NCBI GenBank assembly: GCA_016223085.1
Contig: JACRPS010000005.1
Coordinates: forward strand, 155,103 to 219,102
Length of the DNA stretch: 64,000 nucleotides
Direction: 5' to 3'
DNA from: Chloroflexota bacterium
GTDB taxonomy: Bacteria; Chloroflexota; Anaerolineae; Aggregatilineales; Phototrophicaceae
Position numbers and translations under genes: made by a program. Within the stretch, counting starts at the first letter, position 1. Each line of letters begins with the position of its first letter. The notes below the pieces were generated by a model. That model saw nothing but the letters and a program-made list of their open reading frames with translations, was not told the origin of the DNA and did not search any database. Below are positions 33,788 to 42,735 of this stretch, one piece after another.

Positions 33788-34558
33788 ATGAACATGGTGC
33801 TGACCTTTAAGCCAGAAGTTGACCGGAGCGCAAAGTCCGATGACATCAATCTGCCCTGTAAGGAAAGACGGTCGGACTCGCCTTTTGTAGAACTGGTCTG
33901 GCACAGCCGCAGCGACAAAGGCGGCGCGTTTATCTCGATGGCCGAGAGCCATTGGGAAATGGTCGTGACGAAATGCCAGGGTCGCACCACCCTGACGATA
34001 CGCGGGCCAGAGACCAGAGCGACTCCGGCATTCTCTCCCCCAGAAGCAGAGTTTTGTGGCATTGTGTTTAAGGCTGGCGCGTTTATGCCGAATTTTCCCG
34101 CCAGCATGGTCATGGATCGGCGTGATCTGAACCTCCCTCTCGCGTCCGGTAAATCCTTCTGGCTAAATGGTTCGGCGTGGCAGTTTCCGAATTTCGAAAA
34201 TGCAGACACCTTTATCAACCGTCTTGTGCGCGAAGGTCTGCTCGTCCATGACCCGGTGATAGAGGTCGCTTTACGAGAACAACCGCACACGTTGTCACGC
34301 CGCACCATACAGCGTCGGTTTTTACAGGCCACCGGATTGACATACAACGCAGTTTATCAAATCCAGCGGGCGCGGTATGCAATCACGTTATTGAAACAGG
34401 GGCTACCCATTCTCGATGTGGTTGAGATGGCGGGCTATTCCGATCAACCCCACATGACCCGTGCCCTGAAATATCTGATAGGACATACGCCCGCCCAGAT
34501 CGTGAGTAAGAACACGGCTGCGCCGATGTCGTTTTTATTCAAGACGCTGCCCTTTTGA
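33788..34558 (+). CDS. AraC-family transcriptional regulator
   Basis: 256 aa. Two helix-turn-helix motifs in the C-terminal domain: TLSRRTIQRRFLQATGLTYN and PILDVVEMAGYSDQPHMTRA then LKYLIGHTPAQIV. The N-terminal part is a sensor domain. The start may be ATG 33788 or 33794. The following reductase gene is co-directional, 46 nt away, and may be its target. Confidence 0.9.
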   Translation: MNMVLTFKPEVDRSAKSDDINLPCKERRSDSPFVELVWHSRSDKGGAFISMAESHWEMVVTKCQGRTTLTIRGPETRATPAFSPPEAEFCGIVFKAGAFMPNFPASMVMDRRDLNLPLASGKSFWLNGSAWQFPNFENADTFINRLVREGLLVHDPVIEVALREQPHTLSRRTIQRRFLQATGLTYNAVYQIQRARYAITLLKQGLPILDVVEMAGYSDQPHMTRALKYLIGHTPAQIVSKNTAAPMSFLFKTLPF

Positions 34559-34603
34559 TCGTTTATCCTGTAAATGTTGGTCGAAACAACAGGAGGGTTT
34601 AAC

Positions 34604-35185
34604 GTGAGAAAGATAAACGCGGCACTATTCATCACCCTGGATGGCGTTGTCGAAGCACCGGGTGGAGAGACGACTCTCCCCGAAGCGGCCCGTAACTGGT
34701 CGAGGCCGTTTACGAATGATGAGGTTGAGGGGGTAATCGTCGCGGCGATGGCAAACAGTGATGCCATGTTACTGGGCCGCAAATCGTATCAGGACTTTGC
34801 TGCATTCTGGCCGAATGTGCCCGAAGATGACCCATTCGGTAGCTTCATGAACAACCAGACCAAGTACGTGGTGTCAACCACTCTGGATAAGGCGGAGTGG
34901 AAAAACTCCCATCTCATCAAAGGGAACGTAAGCGAGGAACTCAACAGGCTGAAGCGGCAGCCCGGTAAAGACATCACCACCGTTGGCAGCGGCACGCTGG
35001 TGCGTTCGCTGTTGAAGGCCAATCTCGTTGACGAACTTCAACTGATGCTCTGCCCGGTGGTGTTGGGTGTCGGCCAGCGTCTATTTGACGGCGCAGACTT
35101 CATGAAGTCAATGAAGGTGCTGGAAGTAAGGACATTCAGTTCGGGCATGATTTATCTACGTTTGCAGCCTGAGAAACAGGTCTAG
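34604..35185 (+). CDS. RibD/DHFR-like reductase
   Basis: 193 aa from GTG 34604, preceded by AGGAGGG. The pattern RKINAALFITLDGVVEAPGG, then DAMLLGRKSYQDFAAFWPN, then LVDELQLMLCPVVLGVGQRL follows the RibD C-terminal/dihydrofolate-reductase-like family. It probably reduces an unknown small substrate with NADPH. The pairing with an AraC regulator is a common arrangement for this family. Confidence 0.87.
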   Translation: MRKINAALFITLDGVVEAPGGETTLPEAARNWSRPFTNDEVEGVIVAAMANSDAMLLGRKSYQDFAAFWPNVPEDDPFGSFMNNQTKYVVSTTLDKAEWKNSHLIKGNVSEELNRLKRQPGKDITTVGSGTLVRSLLKANLVDELQLMLCPVVLGVGQRLFDGADFMKSMKVLEVRTFSSGMIYLRLQPEKQV

Positions 35186-35211
35186 TCGTCTCTCAAGCAG
35201 AGATATGAAAC

Positions 35212-35246
35212 GAGGTTGGTGTACATAACTCCAACCTCATTTTTAT
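35212..35246 (+). terminator. Intrinsic terminator
   Basis: GAGGTTGG, 11-nt loop, CCAACCTC, then ATTTTTATTT: plus-strand terminator of the reductase gene, 27 nt after its stop. Confidence 0.85.
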
Positions 35247-35315
35247 TTCACGAACGGTGCTGGTTAACCCCCTCATACTCGTCCCTCAGGTCTGGACAGG
35301 TATTTTTAGCGTTGC

Positions 35316-36671
35316 TTACACCATTGCCGCGCGGCGGTGGCTTTCTACCACGCGCAGCGCCTCGCCGATCACCGCCATGCCCTCGTCAAGCTGCTCGTCG
35401 CTGATGTTCAGCGGCGGCAGGAAGCGAATGCCGTTGCTGTACAGCCCGGCGCGGATGGCGATCAGCCCGCGCTTGAACGCCTCCTGCGTCAGTTGCAGCG
35501 TTTCATCCGGCGCGGGGGTTTTGGTGCGGCGGTCTTTCACCAGTTCCATCAGCATCATGGCACCCAAGCCGCGCACGTCGCCAATCAGCGGGATTTCCGC
35601 CTGCAGGTCCAGCAAATGCTGGCGGATGCGCGTCCCCACTTCCTCGGCGCGTTTCAGAAACGCCGGGTCGCTGATGGTTTTGATCGCTTCAATCGCCGCC
35701 GCGCACGCCAGCGGATTGCCGCTGTACGTGCCGCCCAGTCCGCCAGGGTGCGGGCCGTCCATGATGTCCGCGCGCCCGGTCACGGCGGCCAGCGGCATCC
35801 CTGCCGCCAGCGACTTGGCCGTGACGATCAAATCCGGCACGATGCCGTAATGCTCCACCGCGAACAGCCTGCCGGTACGCCCGAAGCCGCACTGCACCTC
35901 GTCGGCCACATAGACGATGCCGTGCTGCGTACACAGGTCGCGCACGCGCTGCAAAAAACGCGGCGGGACGGGGATAAACCCGCCTTCTCCCTGCACCGTT
36001 TCCAGCACAATCGCAGCGACGGCGGTGGGGTCAACATAGGCCACAAACGCATTTTCCAGCCGCGCGATGCAATCATCAATGTAGGCGTCTTCGCTCATGC
36101 CCTCCGGTCGGCGGTAAAGGTTTGGGAACGGGAGGCGGTAAATCTCCGGCGCGAACGGTCCGAAGCCCTTTTTGAACAGGCCGTACTTGCTGGTCATTGC
36201 CAGCGTCAGGTTGGTGCGCCCGTGATACGCGCCCTCGAACACGATGATTGCTGGTCGTCCGGTGAAGGCGCGGGCGATCTTCACCGCTGTTTCGATGCCT
36301 TCCGCGCCGCTGTTGAGCAGCACCGTCTTTTTCGGGAAAGCGCCGGGGGTGATGGCGTTCAGCCGTTCAGCGGCTTCGACATACACCTCATAGGTGCCGA
36401 CAATGGCGCACAGGTGAATCAGATTCTCGGCCTGATGCTGGATGGCGCTGACCACGTTTGGCGGGCAGTGGCCGACTGCCAGCGTGCCGATGCCGCCGGC
36501 GAAGTCCAGAAACGTGTTGCCGTCGGCGTCGGTGACGGATGCGCCTTCGGCTTTGACGATAGCGACGGGCGTGAGTTTGGCCGCGCCGCGCGGGGTAGCC
36601 GCTTCGCGGCGGGCGACGAGTTCGCGCGATTTCGGGCCGGGCAGTTCCGTAACTAGATTAATCGTTGTCAT
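35316..36671 (-). CDS. gabT: 4-aminobutyrate aminotransferase
   Basis: 451 aa. Class III PLP-dependent transaminase: LLNSGAEGIETAVKIARAFT, VYVADEVQCGFGRTGRLFAV, and the PLP Lys in DLIVTAKSLAAGMPLAAVT. Close similarity to GabT is seen around FLDFAGGIGTLAVGHCPPNV. It converts GABA and 2-oxoglutarate to succinate semialdehyde and glutamate. Other omega-amino acids are possible substrates. Confidence 0.9.
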   Translation of the reverse strand: MTTINLVTELPGPKSRELVARREAATPRGAAKLTPVAIVKAEGASVTDADGNTFLDFAGGIGTLAVGHCPPNVVSAIQHQAENLIHLCAIVGTYEVYVEAAERLNAITPGAFPKKTVLLNSGAEGIETAVKIARAFTGRPAIIVFEGAYHGRTNLTLAMTSKYGLFKKGFGPFAPEIYRLPFPNLYRRPEGMSEDAYIDDCIARLENAFVAYVDPTAVAAIVLETVQGEGGFIPVPPRFLQRVRDLCTQHGIVYVADEVQCGFGRTGRLFAVEHYGIVPDLIVTAKSLAAGMPLAAVTGRADIMDGPHPGGLGGTYSGNPLACAAAIEAIKTISDPAFLKRAEEVGTRIRQHLLDLQAEIPLIGDVRGLGAMMLMELVKDRRTKTPAPDETLQLTQEAFKRGLIAIRAGLYSNGIRFLPPLNISDEQLDEGMAVIGEALRVVESHRRAAMV

Positions 36672-36689
36672 GTTATGTTGAGTCCTGCA

Positions 36690-36971
36690 TTAGCGGGATT
36701 CCGGTTCCATTTTATTTTCAGCCATTGGCGTTGTCCAGTTGCCAGTGAGTAACGCTTCAATATCGAGGCCGTCATCCAGATCGGGCCAGTAGACACTTAA
36801 GGGGTGCAGCTCATAATGGGACTTTTTTTCTGGTGCTGCATTCGCCAACCAGGGGAACCAATCTAATGGCGCGCCAATGACTCGTGCATCGTTTAACGTA
36901 ATCCATATCCGGTTATCCTCGAAGCGAAGGCTAACCGGGTGACTATTCTGTTTCGCTATTCTGGTGTTCAT
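36690..36971 (-). CDS. DUF2442 protein
   Basis: 93 aa from ATG 36971 (GAGG nine nt upstream; an ATG nine nt earlier directly abuts that site). Contains VSLRFEDNRIWITLNDARVI then LDWFPWLANAAPEKKSHYEL then YWPDLDDGLDIEALL, the DUF2442 pattern. It pairs with the upstream DUF4160 gene. Such pairs are considered putative toxin-antitoxin-like modules. Confidence 0.85.
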   Translation of the reverse strand: MNTRIAKQNSHPVSLRFEDNRIWITLNDARVIGAPLDWFPWLANAAPEKKSHYELHPLSVYWPDLDDGLDIEALLTGNWTTPMAENKMEPESR

Positions 36972-36983
36972 TGTACCCATCCT

Positions 36984-37223
36984 CTACCAAATTGGGTGAT
37001 ATTTATCCCACTCACTCAACAACATCATCTGCTCGATCAACTGCGTAATCTGCTTTAACTCTCGTTCAGTGAATCCCCAGTTGTCAACTATCTGGATTGG
37101 GTCAAGACCAACTTTCGCTTCATTTTCCCCGTCAAAAACATGAACATGCGCCGGCGGACGGTCTTTTGTATAAAGCCGAACATCGTAGCCATATGCATTC
37201 CGATGCAGGCGTGTGGGAGACAT
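36984..37223 (-). CDS. DUF4160 protein
   Basis: 79 aa from ATG 37223. Reads MSPTRLHRNAYGYDVRLYTK then DRPPAHVHVFDGENEAKVGL, the DUF4160 start (DHxPPHVHV). A longer open frame upstream lacks family similarity. It ends 12 nt before the DUF2442 start. Confidence 0.85.
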   Translation of the reverse strand: MSPTRLHRNAYGYDVRLYTKDRPPAHVHVFDGENEAKVGLDPIQIVDNWGFTERELKQITQLIEQMMLLSEWDKYHPIW

Positions 37224-37349
37224 TGATAATAGCCCGTAAAATAGCTTCCTGATGATAAGCCATCCGGGATGCGCGATAATATGGCACAAAATGGGCAAAA
37301 GCGCACCCTGTCATAAACACATGGGCTTGGGTTGGAAACGAGGCTAATC

Positions 37350-38951
37350 GTGCTGCTTTTTTACAACGGTATTATCCATACGATGGACGCAGCTTATCCT
37401 CAGGCAGAAGCGGTGCTGGTGGAAGATACACATATCCGCGCGGTTGGCTCGCTGGCGGAAGTCGAGGCGGCAGCGCCCGCCGGGACGAAGCGATTTGATC
37501 TGGCCGGGCGAACGCTCGTCCCCGGCTTCAACGACGCCCACGTGCATATCTGGAAATTGGGCCTGCTGCTGACCCGGCAGGTCAACGCGCAGAAAGCGGC
37601 TGCGCCGGACATGGCTGCTATCGTGCGCGCCTTCCGCGATAAGGCGAACAGCGTTCCGCCCGGCACGTGGCTGACCGGGCGCGGTTACAACGAAGCCGAA
37701 CTGCCGGAGCGCCGCCACCCGACGCGCCATGACCTTGACGCCGCCAGCGCCGAGCATCCGATTGCCCTGACACGCACCTGCGGCCACATGATCATCGCCA
37801 ACAGCAGGGCGCTGGAACTGGCGGGCATCACGGCGGACACGCCGAACCCGCCCGGCGGCGTGATCGTGCGCGATGAACACGGCCAGCCGACCGGCCTGTT
37901 GCAGGAAACGGCGATGGGGCTGCTCAACCGCGCCCTGCCGGACCCATCGGAAGCCGATCTGGAAGACGCCATTGGCGCCGCCAACCGCCACCAACTGGCG
38001 CTCGGCATCACCAGCGCCACCGACCCCCTGCTGACGCCGCTGCACCTGAAGGTGTACCGCCAGATGGAAGCCGGGGGCAAGCTGCGGGTGCGTGTTAATG
38101 GCCTGCCGATTCGCCGCGCCGACGGTGGCACGGAAACGCTGCCCCTGCCGGAAAAGTGCGTCAGCGATTGGCTGCGGGTGGATACGGTCAAGTTTTTTGC
38201 CGATGGCGGCCTCAGCGGCGCGACCGCCGCGATCAGCCAGCCGTATAAAGTGACCGGCGAACGCGGCGTGCTGCGCTTTGAAACCGAAGAACTGCTCGAA
38301 CTGGCGTGGGAGGCGCACGCCGCCGGCTGGCGTATCGGCACGCACGCCATCGGTGACGTGGCGCTGGAGCAGGTGATTGGGGTGTATGAGGAACTCTATA
38401 AACGATCCTCCACAGGGGCACGGCGCGCCGTGCCCCTACAACGCCACCGGATAGAACACCTCGGCCTGCCGACCGCTGACCACCTGCGGCGCTGTGCCGC
38501 CCTGAACGTCATCGCCGTACCGCAAACCGTGTTCCTGGCGGCGCTCGGCGGCAACTTCCGCCGCTATCTGCCGGACGATTTTCTGCCACGCTGCTATCCG
38601 GTGCGCGCCATGCTCGACGCGGGATTAACCGTCGCGCTCAGTTCGGACGCGCCAGTCGTGCCGGACGGCAATCCGCTGCTGGGCATGAAGGCCGCCGTTG
38701 ACCGCCTTGACCCGTCCGGCGAACCCCTCGCGCCGGAGCAGGCCATCACGCCCTATGAGAGCCTTTACGCCTACACGATGGGCGGCGCGATTGCCAGCGG
38801 CGACGCGGCCAACCGGGGCAGCCTCACGCCGGGCAAATGGGCAGATATGGTCATTCTCAGCGGCGACCCGCTGACCACGCCGGCGGAACGACTCTTGGAC
38901 TTACAGGCGCATCAGACCTGGATAGCCGGCGAACTTGCCTACGAAAAGTAA
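37350..38951 (+). CDS. YtcJ-like metal-dependent amidohydrolase
   Basis: 533 aa from GTG 37350 (GAGG six nt upstream). Metal motif DAHVHIWKLG, then VKFFADGGLSGATA, GTHAIGDVALEQV and the Asp of VALSSDAPV. This is the amidohydrolase-3 family. It cleaves cyclic amides or N-substituted compounds of unknown identity. A palindrome (38413-38439) adds TGARRAVPL in frame between YKRSS and QRHRIEHLGL, shortly before the metal-site His (RIEH). Confidence 0.85.
   Translation: MLLFYNGIIHTMDAAYPQAEAVLVEDTHIRAVGSLAEVEAAAPAGTKRFDLAGRTLVPGFNDAHVHIWKLGLLLTRQVNAQKAAAPDMAAIVRAFRDKANSVPPGTWLTGRGYNEAELPERRHPTRHDLDAASAEHPIALTRTCGHMIIANSRALELAGITADTPNPPGGVIVRDEHGQPTGLLQETAMGLLNRALPDPSEADLEDAIGAANRHQLALGITSATDPLLTPLHLKVYRQMEAGGKLRVRVNGLPIRRADGGTETLPLPEKCVSDWLRVDTVKFFADGGLSGATAAISQPYKVTGERGVLRFETEELLELAWEAHAAGWRIGTHAIGDVALEQVIGVYEELYKRSSTGARRAVPLQRHRIEHLGLPTADHLRRCAALNVIAVPQTVFLAALGGNFRRYLPDDFLPRCYPVRAMLDAGLTVALSSDAPVVPDGNPLLGMKAAVDRLDPSGEPLAPEQAITPYESLYAYTMGGAIASGDAANRGSLTPGKWADMVILSGDPLTTPAERLLDLQAHQTWIAGELAYEK
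38413..38439. repeat. Palindrome inside the amidohydrolase gene
   Basis: CAGGGGCACGGCGC then GCCGTGCCCCTAC. GCACGGC subfamily. In frame. Confidence 0.9.
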
Positions 38952-38954
38952 GGG

Positions 38955-39103
38955 GTTAACCGCCAAGAACGCCAAGCGCGCCAAGATAAAAAGGCATAAA
39001 GCGTACACGAAGACTCAGAGGCACAGCGAAGTTACCAGTCGCCATTTGCCAGAAAAGATGATAACTTCTTCTTGGTGTCCTTGGCGTCTTGGCGGTTTAA
39101 TCA
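38955..39103. repeat. About 149-bp inverted-repeat element with AACCGCCAAG ends
   Basis: The left end TTAACCGCCAAGAACGCCAA and the right end TTGGCGTCTTGGCGGTTTAA are inverted copies, with more CCAAG-type units inside (GCGCGCCAAG, CTTGGTGTCCTTGG). No frame. A degenerate relative (GGCGTAACGCAAAGGCGCAG) lies at 62804-62850. MITE-like. Confidence 0.7.
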
Positions 39104-39196
39104 TTCCCTGCATGAACTCGCGCCCTGCTTCAACACACCACAGATCAAAGGCTGCGCGGTATAATGCTGGCTGGCTTTCTGGAGAGGACAGCGCGC

Positions 39197-39523
39197 GTGG
39201 TTAAGTTTATGATTTTATTCCTCAAACCGGCCAACGTGGACGAATTTGAGAGCGCCTACACTCACTTCCTGGCGCTGGTCGAACAGATGCCGGACATCTC
39301 CCGGCGGCAGGTTGTCCACGTGCAGGGCAGCCCCACCGGCTTCGCGCCCTACTATCGCATTCTGGAAATTTATTACCCGGACATGGCAACGCTGGAAGCC
39401 TCGCTGCGGTCGAAGACCGGGCAGGGCGCCGGCGCCGTGCTGGGCAACCGCTTCCCGGCGCGCTCGTTCGAGGCGATCTTTGCCGAAGTGTACGAAGAAG
39501 CCGGGGGACAGACGGGATCATAG
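39197..39523 (+). CDS. EthD-domain protein
   Basis: 108 aa from GTG 39197 with GGAGAGG upstream. VKFMILFLKPANVDEFESAY then RRQVVHVQGSPTGFAPYYRI then LEIYYPDMATLEASLRS is typical of the dimeric alpha-beta barrel (EthD) fold. The function of EthD proteins is often unclear. Single gene. Confidence 0.85.
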   Translation: MVKFMILFLKPANVDEFESAYTHFLALVEQMPDISRRQVVHVQGSPTGFAPYYRILEIYYPDMATLEASLRSKTGQGAGAVLGNRFPARSFEAIFAEVYEEAGGQTGS

Positions 39524-39532
39524 GTTAATATT

Positions 39533-39563
39533 TGTGGGGACGGGTTTCTAAACCCGCCCCTAC
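39533..39563. repeat. GGGGCGGGTTTCTAAACCC palindrome
   Basis: GTGGGGACGGGTTTCT then AAACCCGCCCCTAC, member of the GCGGGTTTAGAAACCCGC subfamily between the EthD and xpt genes. Confidence 0.85.
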
Positions 39564-39596
39564 ACCGATGTAGGATAGGGGACAGAAATATCAACT

Positions 39597-40175
39597 ATGC
39601 AAGCGCTAAAAGAACGGATTCTGGCCGAGGGGCAGAACCTCGGCAGCGGCATTCTCAAAATTGACAGCCTGCTCAATCACCAGCTTTACCCGGATTTGAT
39701 GATGGAGATGGGGCGGGAAATGGCGCGGCGCTTCGCGGACGTGAAGATTGACCGCATTCTGACCGCCGAAATTTCTGGCATCGCGCCGGCGCTGACAACG
39801 GCGCTGGTGCTGGGTGTGCCGGTCGTTTACGCCCGCAAGCTGAAGCCGATCACGATGGCTGGGCCGGTGTATCTCGAAACCGCGCCCAGCCACACCAAAG
39901 GCGGCGAGGTGAATCTGCTGGTATCGGCGGAGTTTTTACACGCCGGCGAAAACGTGCTGATTATTGACGACTTTCTGGCGACGGGCAAAACGATCATGGC
40001 GCTGGCGCGTATGGTGAAAAGCGCGCGGTCGAATCTGGTCGGCGTGGGCGTGGTGGTTGAAAAGACGTTTGAAGGCGGGCGCGAACAATTGTGCAAGGCC
40101 GGCTATACCGGGCCGATTGAGGCGCTGGCGATCATCACCAGCATGGACAACGGCCAGATTGTGTTTGCGGAGTGA
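39597..40175 (+). CDS. xpt: Xanthine phosphoribosyltransferase
   Basis: 192 aa. The PRPP loop [20 protein letters not shown] and the N-terminal [17 protein letters not shown] are diagnostic for Xpt. It converts xanthine to XMP for salvage. The stop lies 2 nt before the guaA start, so xpt-guaA form an operon converting xanthine through XMP to GMP. No purine riboswitch was recognised upstream. Confidence 0.95.
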   Translation: MQALKERILAEGQNLGSGILKIDSLLNHQLYPDLMMEMGREMARRFADVKIDRILTAEISGIAPALTTALVLGVPVVYARKLKPITMAGPVYLETAPSHTKGGEVNLLVSAEFLHAGENVLIIDDFLATGKTIMALARMVKSARSNLVGVGVVVEKTFEGGREQLCKAGYTGPIEALAIITSMDNGQIVFAE

Positions 40176-40177
40176 CC

Positions 40178-41752
<1,575 letters not shown>

Positions 41753-41793
41753 GGGGGAAGGGATGAGGTACGAGGGAATAAAACGGCACTTCA

Positions 41794-42258
41794 TTACGAA
41801 TGATTATTGGGATTATCAGTTGTTAGCCCTTCAGCAACCGCAGCCGTAAGTAAATGAGTATCAGCAGAGACGAAAATCATTGCGGGGAGTCCGGCAGTTA
41901 TAAGACGTGCATTGCTCTCAAGAGCCGAAGCTAACTGTACAGAGTCGTAAGCGCGTAACTGGTGAATTTCCAACAAGTCTTCAGCCCTCTGCATAACTTG
42001 CGCTGTCAGTCCAACTACACGGTATTCCCGACTGGAATGACGATCCATCAGCAAGCGAATCGCGCGGGCGGTTCGGGAGGTAATTAAACCTTCGCGCTTT
42101 CGACGCATAGCGCCAGAAACAACTTCTGCCTGAGTGATATGGGCGATGACGATAGTGTTGCTGGTATCAGGAGCGGTGATCGAACGAATCCACATCGTAC
42201 CAGTCTCAACAATGTAGCGTTTTACAAGGGCGCTGCTGTCCAGAAAATAGTAGCTCAT
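41794..42258 (-). CDS. VapC-type PIN-domain toxin
   Basis: 154 aa. PIN acidic residues: Asp in YFLDSSALVKRY, Glu in ITQAEVVSGAMRR, Asp in LRAYDSVQLASAL, Asp in IFVSADTHLLTAA. It is a probable RNase of the VapBC type. The ATG overlaps the antitoxin stop by 4 nt (42255-42258), as in operonic TA pairs. The module sits between guaA and a duplicated guaA end. Confidence 0.88.
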   Translation of the reverse strand: MSYYFLDSSALVKRYIVETGTMWIRSITAPDTSNTIVIAHITQAEVVSGAMRRKREGLITSRTARAIRLLMDRHSSREYRVVGLTAQVMQRAEDLLEIHQLRAYDSVQLASALESNARLITAGLPAMIFVSADTHLLTAAVAEGLTTDNPNNHS

Positions 42259-42527
42259 GGCCCCTCACGCCGCTCCTGAATAATTGTATCAGACAACGGC
42301 GCTTGTCCTCGAAAACCTTCCTCAATTTCCCGCGCCAGCGCATTTTCATCTATGTTTTCGCCTGATGGTTCGGGAATTGCCACCAGCAGATCGCGTAACG
42401 CATCTAGCACCCGTTCTTCCTCCGAAAGGATACGGAGTTGAATTTCCTGCCCTTCCGTTAAATCTACCGGGTCAAGTAAGTGAAGCTGTCCCTCACGATA
42501 AATCGCGCGTAACGGTTGCGATGCCAT
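42255..42527 (-). CDS. VapB-like antitoxin (AF2212/DUF104-like)
   Basis: 90 aa from ATG 42527, with GGAGGTGG upstream. MASQPLRAIYREGQLHLLDP then VDLTEGQEIQLRILSEEE is the swapped-hairpin DNA-binding N-terminus typical of AF2212-type antitoxins. The C-terminal part (ENALAREIEEGFRGQAPLSD) would bind the PIN toxin. A broken paralogue lies at 28733. Confidence 0.85.
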   Translation of the reverse strand: MASQPLRAIYREGQLHLLDPVDLTEGQEIQLRILSEEERVLDALRDLLVAIPEPSGENIDENALAREIEEGFRGQAPLSDTIIQERREGP

Positions 42528-42630
42528 ATTCCACCTCCAAACTTCCTCATCATTGTAGCAGTATTCGCTCCATCCAGGCAGTTTTGTCACCATTCTTTCG
42601 GTTGCCTCACCTTATAATAGGCAAATATAC

Positions 42631-42705
42631 ATGGTGAAGGGCGTCAACCGCGTGGTCTACGACATGACCAGCAAGCCACCGGGCAAAATTGATGCGACCG
42701 GTTAG
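42631..42705 (+). pseudogene. Duplicated guaA 3' end
   Basis: ATG-initiated stretch reading [20 protein letters not shown] then DATG and stop. guaA ends [20 protein letters not shown] then EWE. Over 41684-41742 versus 42634-42692 about 53 of 59 bases match, and the offset is exactly 950 bp. Several differences are synonymous. The VapBC module lies between the two copies. Confidence 0.85.
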
Positions 42706-42735
42706 ACCATCCCTAATGAGGCACGCGCTGGAGAA

